Source of the DNA: an uncultured Oscillospiraceae bacterium
GTDB lineage: Bacteria > Bacillota > Clostridia > Oscillospirales > Ruminococcaceae
DNA length: 21,662 nucleotides
Reading direction: 5' to 3'
Assembly (NCBI GenBank): GCA_934457235.1
Contig: CAKSHT010000021.1
Location: 1 to 21,662, forward strand
The translations under genes were made by a program, and so were the position numbers. The notes below the pieces were generated by a model that saw nothing but the letters and a program-made list of their open reading frames with translations, did not search any database and was not told where the DNA came from. Of the stretch, positions 12,759 to 20,358 are shown piece after piece. Within the stretch, counting starts at the first letter, position 1, and each line of letters starts with the position of its first letter.

Positions 12759-15155
12759 ATGCTACAAATCCGCAAGAAAATACTTGTCGGGACGCTGTGT
12801 GCAAGCATGGTGCTTTCGGCGAGCCAGAGCGTTGCATGGTCTGAGAATACAAGCATGACAGCTGAAGCCGGTTCTTCCGAAGCGACTGTTGAGGCTGAAA
12901 CCTCCGAGGCGGCTGATGAGACCTCCACAGCAGAATCTGAGGATACTGCCGCTGATGAGGAAGTTAGTGAGCCTATCACCGAGGATGGCGAGCTTGCAAA
13001 GTGCGAGCTTGCAGCTTCCAACGAGAATTTCGAGCTGTATGTAAATACCCAGACCGGTCTCTTCGCGTTTCGCACGAAGGACGGCAAGCACACATGGTGG
13101 AGCAATCCCTACAACGCTGACGAGGATCCCCGTGCCAACAACTCCAAGAAGGCAGATCTGAAGTCCACGCTTGTTGTGAACGCCGTTAAGGTAACTGATA
13201 CCGACGCGCCGTCCACACCTCTGCGTTCTTACTCCGACGGCGAAGTTTCCGTTACGCTGACGGACAACGGCTTCCGCGCTGAGTACTACTTTGAGAACGA
13301 GGGTATATGGATCCCCTATTATGTATCGCTCGACGGCGACTACATTGAAGCGTCCATCGCAGTCGATGAGATCTACGAAATCGAAATGCAGGGTCCGAAG
13401 GACGGCAATACAACTGAGGTAAGCGGTGATAACGGTCTGCGTTCAGTTGTTGACGTAAACTTCCTCCAGGATCTCGGCGCTGCTTATTCCGATGAAGAGG
13501 GCTACATCATAACACCGGACGGCTCCGGCGCTGTGATCAACTTCAACAACGGTAAGAGCAACACGAACACATATTCACAGAAAATTTACGGCAGAGATCT
13601 TGCGAAGAACCAGGATATGGCTCCCGCAAAGACCGAGCAGGCTTACCTCCCGATAATGGGTATCGTAAGAAGCGATAACGCGCTGCTTGAGGTAGTCACC
13701 GAGGGCACCGCATACGCTACTGCAAACGCGGCCGTATCCGGACAGAAGTCCACGAGCTACAACTCCGCGTGGTTCAATTTCCAGCTGAGAGCTTCTGATA
13801 CCTATTACATGGGCGGTCAGAACGCACAGCCGCTGACAGCTTATCAGGAGAGCAAGATCCCTGAGAGCCGCGTGACCGTAAGATACTATCCCATCGTAAA
13901 GGACGGCGTAAGCTACGTTGACGTGGCTAAGCGCTATCAGCAGTATCTCGTTGAGGAAAAGGGGCTGACCAAGGTTGACAAGGAAGAGGCTCCGCTTTAC
14001 CTTGATGTTTACGGCGGTACAGTCAAGGAGCAGTCGATCCTGGGCTTCCCGGTAAATCTCCAGACTGCTGCTACCACATACGACCAGGCTAAGGAGATAC
14101 TCCAGGAGCTGAATAACAACGGCGTCAAGAACATAATCCTCAGCTATGAGGATTTCAACACCGCCGGAATCACGAGCAGGATCTCAAATTCCGTTGACTA
14201 TGCGGGAACGCTCGGCGGTAAGAACAAGTTCAAGGAGCTGAAGAGCTACTGCGAGGCAAACGGAATTATCCTGGCTCCCAGCGTTGACCTTATGAACTAC
14301 GACCGCAGCGGCAACGGCTACACAAAGACCGGTGCTTCCGCGATCGCTATTACCAAGGCTTATGCTACGCAGGGCGTTTACGAGCTGGCGTTCGGAACTC
14401 CGCACGACACACGTACAGCATGGTATATCCTCTCACCGGCGTTCTTCACAAGAGTGTACGGCGAGGTAATTTCCAGCTATACTAAGGAAGGCATGCAGGC
14501 AATCTCCGTTGCTTCCGGCACTTCCGCTCTGTACAGCGACTTTACCAGCAACGCAGCAAGATCGACCTCCCGTCAGCAGGCTATTGAGAATCTCATCGCA
14601 GGCTACAAGATGATCAACCAGAGTGGTATGACCTTCGTTGCAGGTGCAGCGAACGATTACGTACTTCCTTATGTTGATTACCTCAAGGACGTTCCGCTCT
14701 ACAGCAGCAACTTCGATGTATACGACTACGATATCCCGTTCTATGAGCTGGTTATCCACGGTTACATACCTTATACCACAAAGGCGAAGAACGCAAGCTC
14801 CAGTGCAGACGAGCTGTTCGTTTACTCTGTAGCTACAGGCACTCCGCTCCACTATGAGGTAATGTACGAGGATCCTAACGAGTTCACCGACAGCTCGTAT
14901 GATGAGCTGTTCTACACTTACTACAGCGGTTGGGTAGATGATATCTGCGCTGAATATAAGTTCATGCAGCAGTATGTTCTTCCTCTCACCGATGAAACGA
15001 TTGAGGATTTCCAGAGGATCGACAGATACAACTACAAGACGACATTCTCTGACGGAACTGTCATCGAGGTAGACCTCCAGAGCCTGAAGATCGTTATCAA
15101 CGGCACTGAGGTAAAGCTTTCAGATTTCGAAACGAAAGGAGCGACAACTGACTGA
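12759..15155 (+). CDS. Large secreted DUF5696-like protein, possible glycoside-hydrolase fold
   Basis: The protein has 798 residues from ATG 12759, chosen because it begins a signal peptide (MLQIRKKILVGTLCASMVLS, cleavage near residue 28) behind a weak GGTGGTG site. The frame is open further upstream, but that part overlaps the previous gene and is not secretory. A Glu/Thr/Ala-rich linker (about 30-75) leads to a beta-rich domain (about 80-400) that looks like the galactose-mutarotase-type sandwich at the front of several glycoside hydrolases (FELYVNTQTGLFAFRTKDG, then HTWWSNP). From about 412 comes an alpha/beta-barrel-like domain (VKNIILSYEDFN near 456-468, GIILAPSVDLMNYD near 502-515). The overall plan matches DUF5696 proteins as I remember them. 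Catalysis is unproven; Asp/Glu at strand ends are only candidates. Its stop and the next gene's start share one base. It may trim or bind the imported glycan. Confidence 0.85.
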   Translation: MLQIRKKILVGTLCASMVLSASQSVAWSENTSMTAEAGSSEATVEAETSEAADETSTAESEDTAADEEVSEPITEDGELAKCELAASNENFELYVNTQTGLFAFRTKDGKHTWWSNPYNADEDPRANNSKKADLKSTLVVNAVKVTDTDAPSTPLRSYSDGEVSVTLTDNGFRAEYYFENEGIWIPYYVSLDGDYIEASIAVDEIYEIEMQGPKDGNTTEVSGDNGLRSVVDVNFLQDLGAAYSDEEGYIITPDGSGAVINFNNGKSNTNTYSQKIYGRDLAKNQDMAPAKTEQAYLPIMGIVRSDNALLEVVTEGTAYATANAAVSGQKSTSYNSAWFNFQLRASDTYYMGGQNAQPLTAYQESKIPESRVTVRYYPIVKDGVSYVDVAKRYQQYLVEEKGLTKVDKEEAPLYLDVYGGTVKEQSILGFPVNLQTAATTYDQAKEILQELNNNGVKNIILSYEDFNTAGITSRISNSVDYAGTLGGKNKFKELKSYCEANGIILAPSVDLMNYDRSGNGYTKTGASAIAITKAYATQGVYELAFGTPHDTRTAWYILSPAFFTRVYGEVISSYTKEGMQAISVASGTSALYSDFTSNAARSTSRQQAIENLIAGYKMINQSGMTFVAGAANDYVLPYVDYLKDVPLYSSNFDVYDYDIPFYELVIHGYIPYTTKAKNASSSADELFVYSVATGTPLHYEVMYEDPNEFTDSSYDELFYTYYSGWVDDICAEYKFMQQYVLPLTDETIEDFQRIDRYNYKTTFSDGTVIEVDLQSLKIVINGTEVKLSDFETKGATTD

Positions 15156-16294
15156 TGAATGATGAACTTGAATTCGGTACCGCTGGCAACAGCGAAACAA
15201 CCGATACTTCAGTCGAGCTGAACAAGCAGACAGAGTCAGTGCCCGAAGCGCCAGTTCAGAGGGTGTCAGCTCACAACACTGCCGCAGCGGCTGCATTGAA
15301 TGCAGCCAATGAGGAGGTAGATATCCGCCGTAAAGGTGGCGAAAAGGCTCAGATCAAGATCAAGACAACCAAGATACCCTACGAGAAGAAGAAGGGACTT
15401 TACGGCTACGGCTTCATAGCACTGTGGTTCATCGGAACCCTTTGGCTGTTCATTATCCCGGTTCTGACCTCACTGTGGTATTCACTCTGCGACACCAAGC
15501 TGCTCGCAAAGGCGGACGCACTTGAAATGGGAATGACCTCCGCCGGCATCTATACCGAGTGGAACGGCTTCAAGAACTTCATTAACGCATTCACCGTTGA
15601 TACGGACTTCCTGCCGAAGCTCGGCTCATCACTTGGTGAGATACTCCCGAATACCATTGTAATCATGATATTCTCGCTGTTCATCGCCGTTATCCTGAAC
15701 CAGAAGTTCAGAGGAAGAACCCTCGCGCGTGCGGTGTTCTTCCTGCCGGTGCTGATCGCGACTGGTCCGGTCATCAGCGTAATCAACGGTGACATGACCT
15801 CCCAGGGTATTTCCGACGCATCTCAGTTCAGCACACTGTTCAAGACAGACCTTGTAACTGAATTGATGGAGTTCATCGGTATCTACAATATCAACCAGAC
15901 CTTTACGGACGTCATAAAGAACATAACTTCTGACGTACTGAACCTGGTTTGGAACTCCGGTATCCAGATACTGATATTCCTTTCCGCACTTCAGACCATT
16001 CCTCCTTCAGCGAAGGAAGCTGCAAGCATCGAGGGTGCTACGGCATGGGAGTTCTTCTGGAAGATCACTTTCCCGTATATCTCGCCGATGATCCTTTCGA
16101 ACCTTGTTTATACCGTAATCGACGCATTCGTATCCACCGATAACGTGGTAATGGAATATGTACTTAAGCAGTCCAGAAACTGGGAGTACGGTTATGCAGC
16201 GGCTCTTGCATGGATCTACTTCGCGATAGTAGGCGCGTGTCTGGGTCTTATCTGCGTGATAATCAACAGGTTCGTATATTACGAGAATGATTAA
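15155..16294 (+). CDS. Sugar ABC transporter permease, MalF-like, with long cytoplasmic N-terminus (pair 2)
   Basis: The protein has 379 residues; ATG 15155 overlaps the previous TGA by one base (TGATG), a coupling junction. The first ~80 residues are hydrophilic, Glu/Thr/Ala-rich and then basic, with no counterpart in the pair 1 permease. Six membrane segments follow, starting YGYGFIALWFIGTLWLFIIP. The EAA loop, KEAASIEGATAWEFFWKITF followed by PYISPM, matches the consensus well. The periplasmic loop between the early membrane segments (about 130-260) is longer than in pair 1. It should pair with the next gene product. The extension is unexplained and might bind the ATPases or a regulator. 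Confidence 0.93.
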   Translation: MNDELEFGTAGNSETTDTSVELNKQTESVPEAPVQRVSAHNTAAAAALNAANEEVDIRRKGGEKAQIKIKTTKIPYEKKKGLYGYGFIALWFIGTLWLFIIPVLTSLWYSLCDTKLLAKADALEMGMTSAGIYTEWNGFKNFINAFTVDTDFLPKLGSSLGEILPNTIVIMIFSLFIAVILNQKFRGRTLARAVFFLPVLIATGPVISVINGDMTSQGISDASQFSTLFKTDLVTELMEFIGIYNINQTFTDVIKNITSDVLNLVWNSGIQILIFLSALQTIPPSAKEAASIEGATAWEFFWKITFPYISPMILSNLVYTVIDAFVSTDNVVMEYVLKQSRNWEYGYAAALAWIYFAIVGACLGLICVIINRFVYYEND

Positions 16295-16299
16295 GGAGG
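16293..16299 (+). promoter_or_regulatory. Ribosome binding site deciding the GTG start at 16308
   Basis: AAGGAGG overlaps the TAA of the previous permease (16292-16294) and lies 8 nt before GTG 16308. The in-frame ATG 16287 lies upstream of this site and is unlikely to be used. Confidence 0.8.
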
Positions 16300-16307
16300 T
16301 CAGAGAA

Positions 16308-17489
16308 GTGACAGAAAACGAATTCGATATCAATAATGTTGCTGATCAGCCTGCTGAAAATGTAACAGAAACTGCTGAACCCACAGCAGAGGCTATTGCC
16401 GAGACCATCGCGGATATCAACGCCGACGCTGCCGTTGCGGTAACAGCAATGCCCACAAAGGCGCCCAAGAAGGCAAAGAAGAAAAAGGACGAGTATCGCG
16501 TAAGTAATTTCGACATCATCAAGAATTACCACAGATACACCGCCAAGGAAAAGAAGCACTACAGATATCTGTTCTGGCACAGAATCGCCGGATATGTTTG
16601 GCCATTCTTCCGTGCAGTTATCATCTTCGGTCTTTCTTTCGTAATCCTGTATCCTATCCTTTACATGATATCCACATCTCTCAGACCGCAGTCTGAGATG
16701 AACGACCCGTCCATCATGTGGATACCCAAGACTATCCGTATGGAGAACTTCGTAGAGGTATGGAACGCTATCAACTATCCCAGCACACTCTGGAACACGC
16801 TGATACTCAACATCGTGTCCTCAGTGCTCCAGGTAGGTACCTGCGCACTCACCGGCTACGGTTTCGCACGTTTCAAGTTCAAGGGCAAGAACTTCTTCTT
16901 CGCTCTGGTTCTGTTACAGATCATCGTTCCGGTACAGATCATACTTATTCCGCAGTACTCTCAGTTCAGATATTTTGATATCTTCGGATTGTTTAACGCA
17001 CTGATGGGCGACTCCATCAATCTGGTAGGCACGAACTTCTCAATGTATATTCCGGCACTTATGTGTAACGGTATCAGAGCAGGTCTGTTCATCTACCTGT
17101 TCAGACAGTTCTTCAGGGGACTGCCTAAAGAGCTTGAGGACGCTGCGTATCTTGACGGATGCGGTCCGTTCAAGACTTTCATCAGCGTAATGATCCCGAA
17201 TGCTGCAAGCTCCTTCCTGACTGTATTTATCTTCTCCATCGTCTGGTACTGGAACGACTACTATGTATCCTCCATGTACTTCAACGACCCGAACACCATC
17301 GCGCTGAAGATAAACAGTATTTCAGTCATTATCTCAATGTACCTCGATAATCAGGTCGGCGTCGCTACTGATTACGTCGTATGGATGGAAGCAGCCTGCC
17401 TGCTTGCGATCGCACCTATCGTCATCATGTACATCTTCTTACAGAAGTACTTCACCGAGGGTATCGCAAGAGCCGGTCTTGCAAACTGA
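16308..17489 (+). CDS. Carbohydrate ABC transporter permease, MalG-like, with long cytoplasmic N-terminus (pair 2)
   Basis: The protein has 393 residues from GTG 16308, with a perfect AAGGAGG 8 nt upstream. Residues ~1-100 are cytoplasmic: an acidic Ala/Glu-rich stretch, a Lys-rich patch ([13 protein letters not shown]) and then [20 protein letters not shown]. Six membrane segments follow from about residue 100 ([15 protein letters not shown]). The EAA loop reads [20 protein letters not shown] followed by MIPNA. This is the second MalG-type subunit in the operon and the partner of the preceding gene. Normal MalG proteins are ~280-300 residues, so about 100 residues are extra, as in its MalF-like partner. 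It is the last gene of the operon; a strong terminator begins 17 nt after the stop. Confidence 0.93.
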   Translation: MTENEFDINNVADQPAENVTETAEPTAEAIAETIADINADAAVAVTAMPTKAPKKAKKKKDEYRVSNFDIIKNYHRYTAKEKKHYRYLFWHRIAGYVWPFFRAVIIFGLSFVILYPILYMISTSLRPQSEMNDPSIMWIPKTIRMENFVEVWNAINYPSTLWNTLILNIVSSVLQVGTCALTGYGFARFKFKGKNFFFALVLLQIIVPVQIILIPQYSQFRYFDIFGLFNALMGDSINLVGTNFSMYIPALMCNGIRAGLFIYLFRQFFRGLPKELEDAAYLDGCGPFKTFISVMIPNAASSFLTVFIFSIVWYWNDYYVSSMYFNDPNTIALKINSISVIISMYLDNQVGVATDYVVWMEAACLLAIAPIVIMYIFLQKYFTEGIARAGLAN

Positions 17490-17505
17490 TTTTTCTCAGA
17501 TCAAC

Positions 17506-17540
17506 AATACAGCCCCGGGTTTACTCGGGGCTGTATTTTA
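17506..17540 (+). terminator. Terminator of the ten-gene operon
   Basis: A perfect 12-bp stem, AATACAGCCCCG (17506-17517) with CGGGGCTGTATT (17526-17537), closes on an 8-nt loop and continues into TTTA. It is the first convincing terminator downstream of the promoter at 3553. Confidence 0.9.
17515..17534 (+). repeat. Direct repeat copy 1 (inside the operon terminator)
   Basis: The 20 bases CCGGGTTTACTCGGGGCTGT recur at 17709-17728 with one change (C to T). The copy spans the loop and right arm of the terminator. Confidence 0.8.
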
Positions 17541-17577
17541 CCAAAGTATCTTTACCGCGGAGCGGAATTTGAAATAC

Positions 17578-17699
17578 ATTTTTTTACCCAGCTCTGCCGG
17601 GTCAAAAAATACTTCTATCTCAGCAAGTGTGCGCCGTAGTGGCGTGCATGCAGCTGAGATGCTTCATCAAAAGTGTCACTTTAGTGGCATTTTTGATGA
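17578..17699. other. Three successive hairpins in the operon-rnhA spacer (structured RNA or small repeat element)
   Basis: Hairpin A: TTTTTTACCC (17580-17589) with GGGT-c-AAAAAA (17599-17609), one bulged base. Hairpin B: ATCTCAGC (17617-17624) with GCTGAGAT (17653-17660), enclosing a GTGCGCC/GGCGTGC stem (17629-17635 with 17641-17647). Hairpin C: a 16-bp stem with two G-U pairs (17664-17679 with 17684-17699) and a TTTA loop. Together they make the segment almost fully foldable. No ORF with a ribosome site is seen in it. Confidence 0.6.
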
Positions 17700-17708
17700 G
17701 ATAAAGCA

Positions 17709-17728
17709 CCGGGTTTACTTGGGGCTGT
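17709..17728 (+). repeat. Direct repeat copy 2 (just upstream of rnhA)
   Basis: It matches 17515-17534 at 19 of 20 positions. Here the other half of the terminator stem is missing, so it looks like a duplicated fragment left by an insertion or a replication slip. Confidence 0.8.
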
Positions 17729-17748
17729 TTCTGTGGCATGGAGGAAAT

Positions 17749-18192
17749 ATGAGATTTGTTGAGATCTACACCGACGGCGCGTGCAGTGGAAATCCCGGAC
17801 CCGGCGGCTGGGGCGCGATACTCCGCTGCGATGGGCGCGAAAAGGAGATGTCCGGCGGGGAAGCGCACACAACGAACAACCGCATGGAGCTTTCCGGTGT
17901 TATAAACGCGCTTTCCGCGCTGAAATTCCCGTGTAAGGTGAAGCTCACCACCGACAGCAAGTACGTTGTGGACGGGGTAACAAAGGGTTGGGCGCAGGGC
18001 TGGAAGAAGCGTGGCTGGAAGAAATCAGACGGTAAGCCGGCACTCAATCCAGACCTCTGGGAGAAGCTGCTGGAGCTGCTGGCAGTGCACGACGTGGAAT
18101 TCTGCTGGATAAAGGGGCACGCCGGTCACGAGGAAAACGAGCGCTGCGACAGGCTCGCAGTGGCACAGCGGGACATCTATTCCGCTAAGTAA
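17749..18192 (+). CDS. rnhA: Ribonuclease HI
   Basis: The protein has 147 residues, the usual bacterial RNase HI length. It cuts the RNA strand of RNA-DNA hybrids during replication and R-loop removal, in the cytoplasm, using two metal ions. The catalytic set is intact: Asp9 in [14 protein letters not shown], Glu47 in NNRMEL, Asp69 in TTDSKYV, His124 in [17 protein letters not shown] and Asp134 in the same motif. The basic-protrusion-like stretch [18 protein letters not shown] (about 80-97) binds the hybrid. GGAGGA (17740-17745) lies just before ATG 17749; the frame is open further upstream but without a matching site. It stands alone between two terminators, so it is probably transcribed from its own promoter in the structured spacer, though I see no clear promoter there. 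Confidence 0.97.
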   Translation: MRFVEIYTDGACSGNPGPGGWGAILRCDGREKEMSGGEAHTTNNRMELSGVINALSALKFPCKVKLTTDSKYVVDGVTKGWAQGWKKRGWKKSDGKPALNPDLWEKLLELLAVHDVEFCWIKGHAGHEENERCDRLAVAQRDIYSAK

Positions 18193-18203
18193 TGCAAAAA
18201 AAC

Positions 18204-18230
18204 GGTGGCTGTTTCGCAGCCACCATTTTT
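18204..18230. terminator. Bidirectional terminator between rnhA and the converging secreted-protein gene
   Basis: GGTGGCTG (18204-18211) pairs with CAGCCACC (18217-18224) around a 5-nt loop. An A-run precedes it (18196-18202) and ATTTTT follows, so it works in both directions and serves the two converging genes. Confidence 0.93.
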
Positions 18231-18231
18231 G

Positions 18232-19545
18232 TTACATAAGCTCTTTCAGTTTGCCGAGAGTGACCACGCTGCCGTCCGGGGAATACGGAATACCCTGCAC
18301 ATAATAGGTGTTCCCATAGTAGATGCCTTTGACGCTCTTCATCATAAGGATGAAATTCCCGTGTATTGTTGTATCCACGAATTCAGTGCACAGCGGGAGA
18401 ATATACGCATTTCCTTCTGCGAAGCTGAAGTACCGTCCATCGTCGGTGGGAGCAAGAAGGAACTGACCGTTCGCGTGCTCAGCGGGTTTATCGCCTTTCA
18501 TCACTTCAAGCGTACGGAATGTGAATTCCTCGCCGGATTTTCCGGTGCATTCCGCAAGCACAACGCTGTCAGCGGACTTGAAAGTATCAGAGAGCCTGTC
18601 GGTCAGCGAGCTGCTCCACTCTGGGGAATTTTCGCCGAAATACGCCAGGAACAGCGCTTCGTCCTGTGCTCCGCGGCAGGTCGTGTAGATATCTCCGGTG
18701 GTTGAGCCGTCCTTTGCGCTGGTTGTCGTCAGTACCAGCAGTCCATCTTCGTGCACGCCGAACGCAAGCGGTTCGGGATACACAGAAACCGGCTCGGCAG
18801 TGATGTAGCGTCCGTCCATAAGGTCGCGAAGCTCGGAGTCCGGATCGGGATATTCCGCGCTGTGCATCGTCCGGTCGTATTTGTAGAGAACAGCTTCCGC
18901 AGAGCGTATCAGAGGTAGTTCGTTGAAGTTAGTGTATGCGGTTTCTCCGGTGTGTTCGTCGAATAATTTCATGTCGTTTCCGGCAAGCGATTCAAGCTCC
19001 TGGACGTAGTAAAGCGGAGCGCCGGAAAACTTCGTGCGTCCGCCGGAAATTCTGCCGCCGGAATACGAAAGCGGAGCGGCGGAGTACGCGAAAGTCCCGC
19101 GGCTGTAGTTTTTCAGCGTTCCCTTTACAGCGGTGCGCCCGGAGGACTGGAGATAACCGTAATTGCGCAGCTTACCGCCGCGGCTTATGGCAATATCGCC
19201 GTTAGCCACGGTGATGGAATTACGTCCGAGGAGCAGCGTACCTCCCCTGCGGACGTTGATTTTCGCGCCGTCGTGTACCGCAAGTGTACCCTTGACGGTG
19301 AGCTTTCCGGAGATTTTCAGAGTTGCGCCGTCCGTAACGACAAGCATTGAATCCTCCGGCACTGTGACGTCCGTCGTGATACTGGTGTTCCGGGTGATAA
19401 AACAGCAGTTACCGTCATTTATTGAGGAGTTACTCTGCCATTCTGTGACGCTGAACGGAGCTGCTCCGGTGCTGTCAGCCGCGGCGGGAATGCACATCAG
19501 TAGTCCGAGGGCAAGAGCTGTCAGTAATGAGATGAGTTTTTTCAT
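18232..19545 (-). CDS. Secreted protein of unknown function with a beta-solenoid-like repeat region
   Basis: The protein has 437 residues; ATG at 19545 follows an AAAGG site 10 nt upstream. A signal peptide (about 1-23, ending PAAA) has a cysteine at 18 but no proper lipobox, so the protein is probably released or wall-associated. Residues ~60-170 carry short repeats of the type MLVVTDGATLKISGKLTVKG and LAVHDGAKINVRRGGTLLLG, the V-x-x-G-x-L/I rhythm of beta-helix/solenoid proteins. The C-terminal part (about 200-437) is a mixed alpha/beta region with no motif I recognise; it includes a stretch ADSVVLAECTGKSGEEFTFR seen in secreted proteins of related Clostridia. No sortase motif and no dockerin are present. 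Function is unknown. The leader can fold over the ribosome site (separate entry). Confidence 0.85.
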   Translation of the reverse strand: MKKLISLLTALALGLLMCIPAAADSTGAAPFSVTEWQSNSSINDGNCCFITRNTSITTDVTVPEDSMLVVTDGATLKISGKLTVKGTLAVHDGAKINVRRGGTLLLGRNSITVANGDIAISRGGKLRNYGYLQSSGRTAVKGTLKNYSRGTFAYSAAPLSYSGGRISGGRTKFSGAPLYYVQELESLAGNDMKLFDEHTGETAYTNFNELPLIRSAEAVLYKYDRTMHSAEYPDPDSELRDLMDGRYITAEPVSVYPEPLAFGVHEDGLLVLTTTSAKDGSTTGDIYTTCRGAQDEALFLAYFGENSPEWSSSLTDRLSDTFKSADSVVLAECTGKSGEEFTFRTLEVMKGDKPAEHANGQFLLAPTDDGRYFSFAEGNAYILPLCTEFVDTTIHGNFILMMKSVKGIYYGNTYYVQGIPYSPDGSVVTLGKLKELM

Positions 19546-19550
19546 AAAAA

Positions 19551-19666
19551 TACCGCCTTTCTATAGCAATCCAAGGAATAAAGCGGCAGGTTTGGACGTG
19601 CAGAACTTCCTGCGGCATTTTATTGGATTGTTGTGATTAAAAGGCGGTAAAGCTATGTTCCGCCTT
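19551..19666 (-). promoter_or_regulatory. Switch-like leader: alternative pairings around the ribosome site, also possible queH terminator
   Basis: Read on the minus strand, segment A AAGGCGG (19666-19660) can pair with segment B CCGCCTT (19647-19641), giving a hairpin followed by TTTT that could terminate the queH transcript. Segment B, within TACCGCCTTT (19649-19640), can instead pair with segment C AAAGGCGGTA (19560-19551), which contains the ribosome site of the secreted-protein gene. Inside B:C the fold continues: CAATCCAA (19630-19623) with TTGGATTG (19574-19567), TAAA/TTTA, and GCAGG/CCTGC near 19610 and 19590. A:B leaves the ribosome site free; B:C hides it. Confidence 0.5.
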
Positions 19667-19710
19667 CTTACTAATAAAACAATGTAAGGGCGGGAAACGT
19701 TGCAAGTAAT

Positions 19711-20349
19711 TTATGTGTTTTTCGCGGCTTCGCGGCGCTCGGCTTCCTGTTTTGAGAACACGCAGCCGCAGTAGTTCTGGCGGTACAGCCCGTATTTCCG
19801 GGAAAGCTCGATGGAACGCAGGTAGCCGCCCTTTTTCTTGAAATCAGACGGCAGGAGCTTCACGGGGTAGATCTCGGACAGCTCCGCGCCTATTTCGTTG
19901 AGCTTCGCGGCGTTCTTCATCGGGCTTATCGACAGCGTGGAGCAGAAGTAGTCAAATCCGTGCTCCGCCGCGTACTTCGCAGATCTTTCGAGCCGCAGGC
20001 GGTAGCAGACGAAGCAGCGCTCGCCGCCCTCCGGGAGATCCTCCATACCTCTGACGGCGCTGTAGAATTCCTCCGGGTGGTATTCCGGGACTACGACCTC
20101 CGCCGGGTACTTCATCGGTAGCTGGGACACAAGCCGACGCAGCTCTGCTGTGCGCTTGTCGAATTCCTCTTTCGGGGAAATGTTCGGATTGTAATAGAGC
20201 AGCGTTATCCGGAAGTACTGCGCGAGGTACTCCAGACAGTAGCTGGAGCAGGGGGCGCAGCAGCTGTGCAGCAGGAGCCGCGGGGCTTCGCCCTCCGGAA
20301 TGGACGCGATGAGCTGTTCAAGCATGCGCTGGTAGTTCTGTTTCTGCAT
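19711..20349 (-). CDS. queH: Epoxyqueuosine reductase QueH
   Basis: The protein has 212 residues and reduces epoxyqueuosine in tRNA to queuosine, the last step of queuosine synthesis, in the cytoplasm. It is the cobalamin-independent alternative to QueG. Family marks are present: LLLHSCCAPCSSY (Cys30, Cys31, Cys34), LLYYNPNISPKEEFDKR, the Cys-x-x-Cys of ERCFVCYRLRLE, FCSTLSISPMKN, and YCGCVFSKQE near the C-terminus; the cysteines supply the Fe-S cluster and a redox pair. Start ATG 20349 follows AAGGAG with a 5-nt gap. It begins 9 bp after the stop of the transporter gene upstream, so the two form an operon. The call is strong. Confidence 0.95.
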   Translation of the reverse strand: MQKQNYQRMLEQLIASIPEGEAPRLLLHSCCAPCSSYCLEYLAQYFRITLLYYNPNISPKEEFDKRTAELRRLVSQLPMKYPAEVVVPEYHPEEFYSAVRGMEDLPEGGERCFVCYRLRLERSAKYAAEHGFDYFCSTLSISPMKNAAKLNEIGAELSEIYPVKLLPSDFKKKGGYLRSIELSRKYGLYRQNYCGCVFSKQEAERREAAKNT

Positions 20350-20358
20350 GATTTCTCC

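Noticed and set aside
17404..17748. Upstream extension of the rnhA reading frame
   Set aside because: It would overlap the last permease gene and run through the operon terminator; the RNase HI fold and the GGAGGA site fix the start at 17749.
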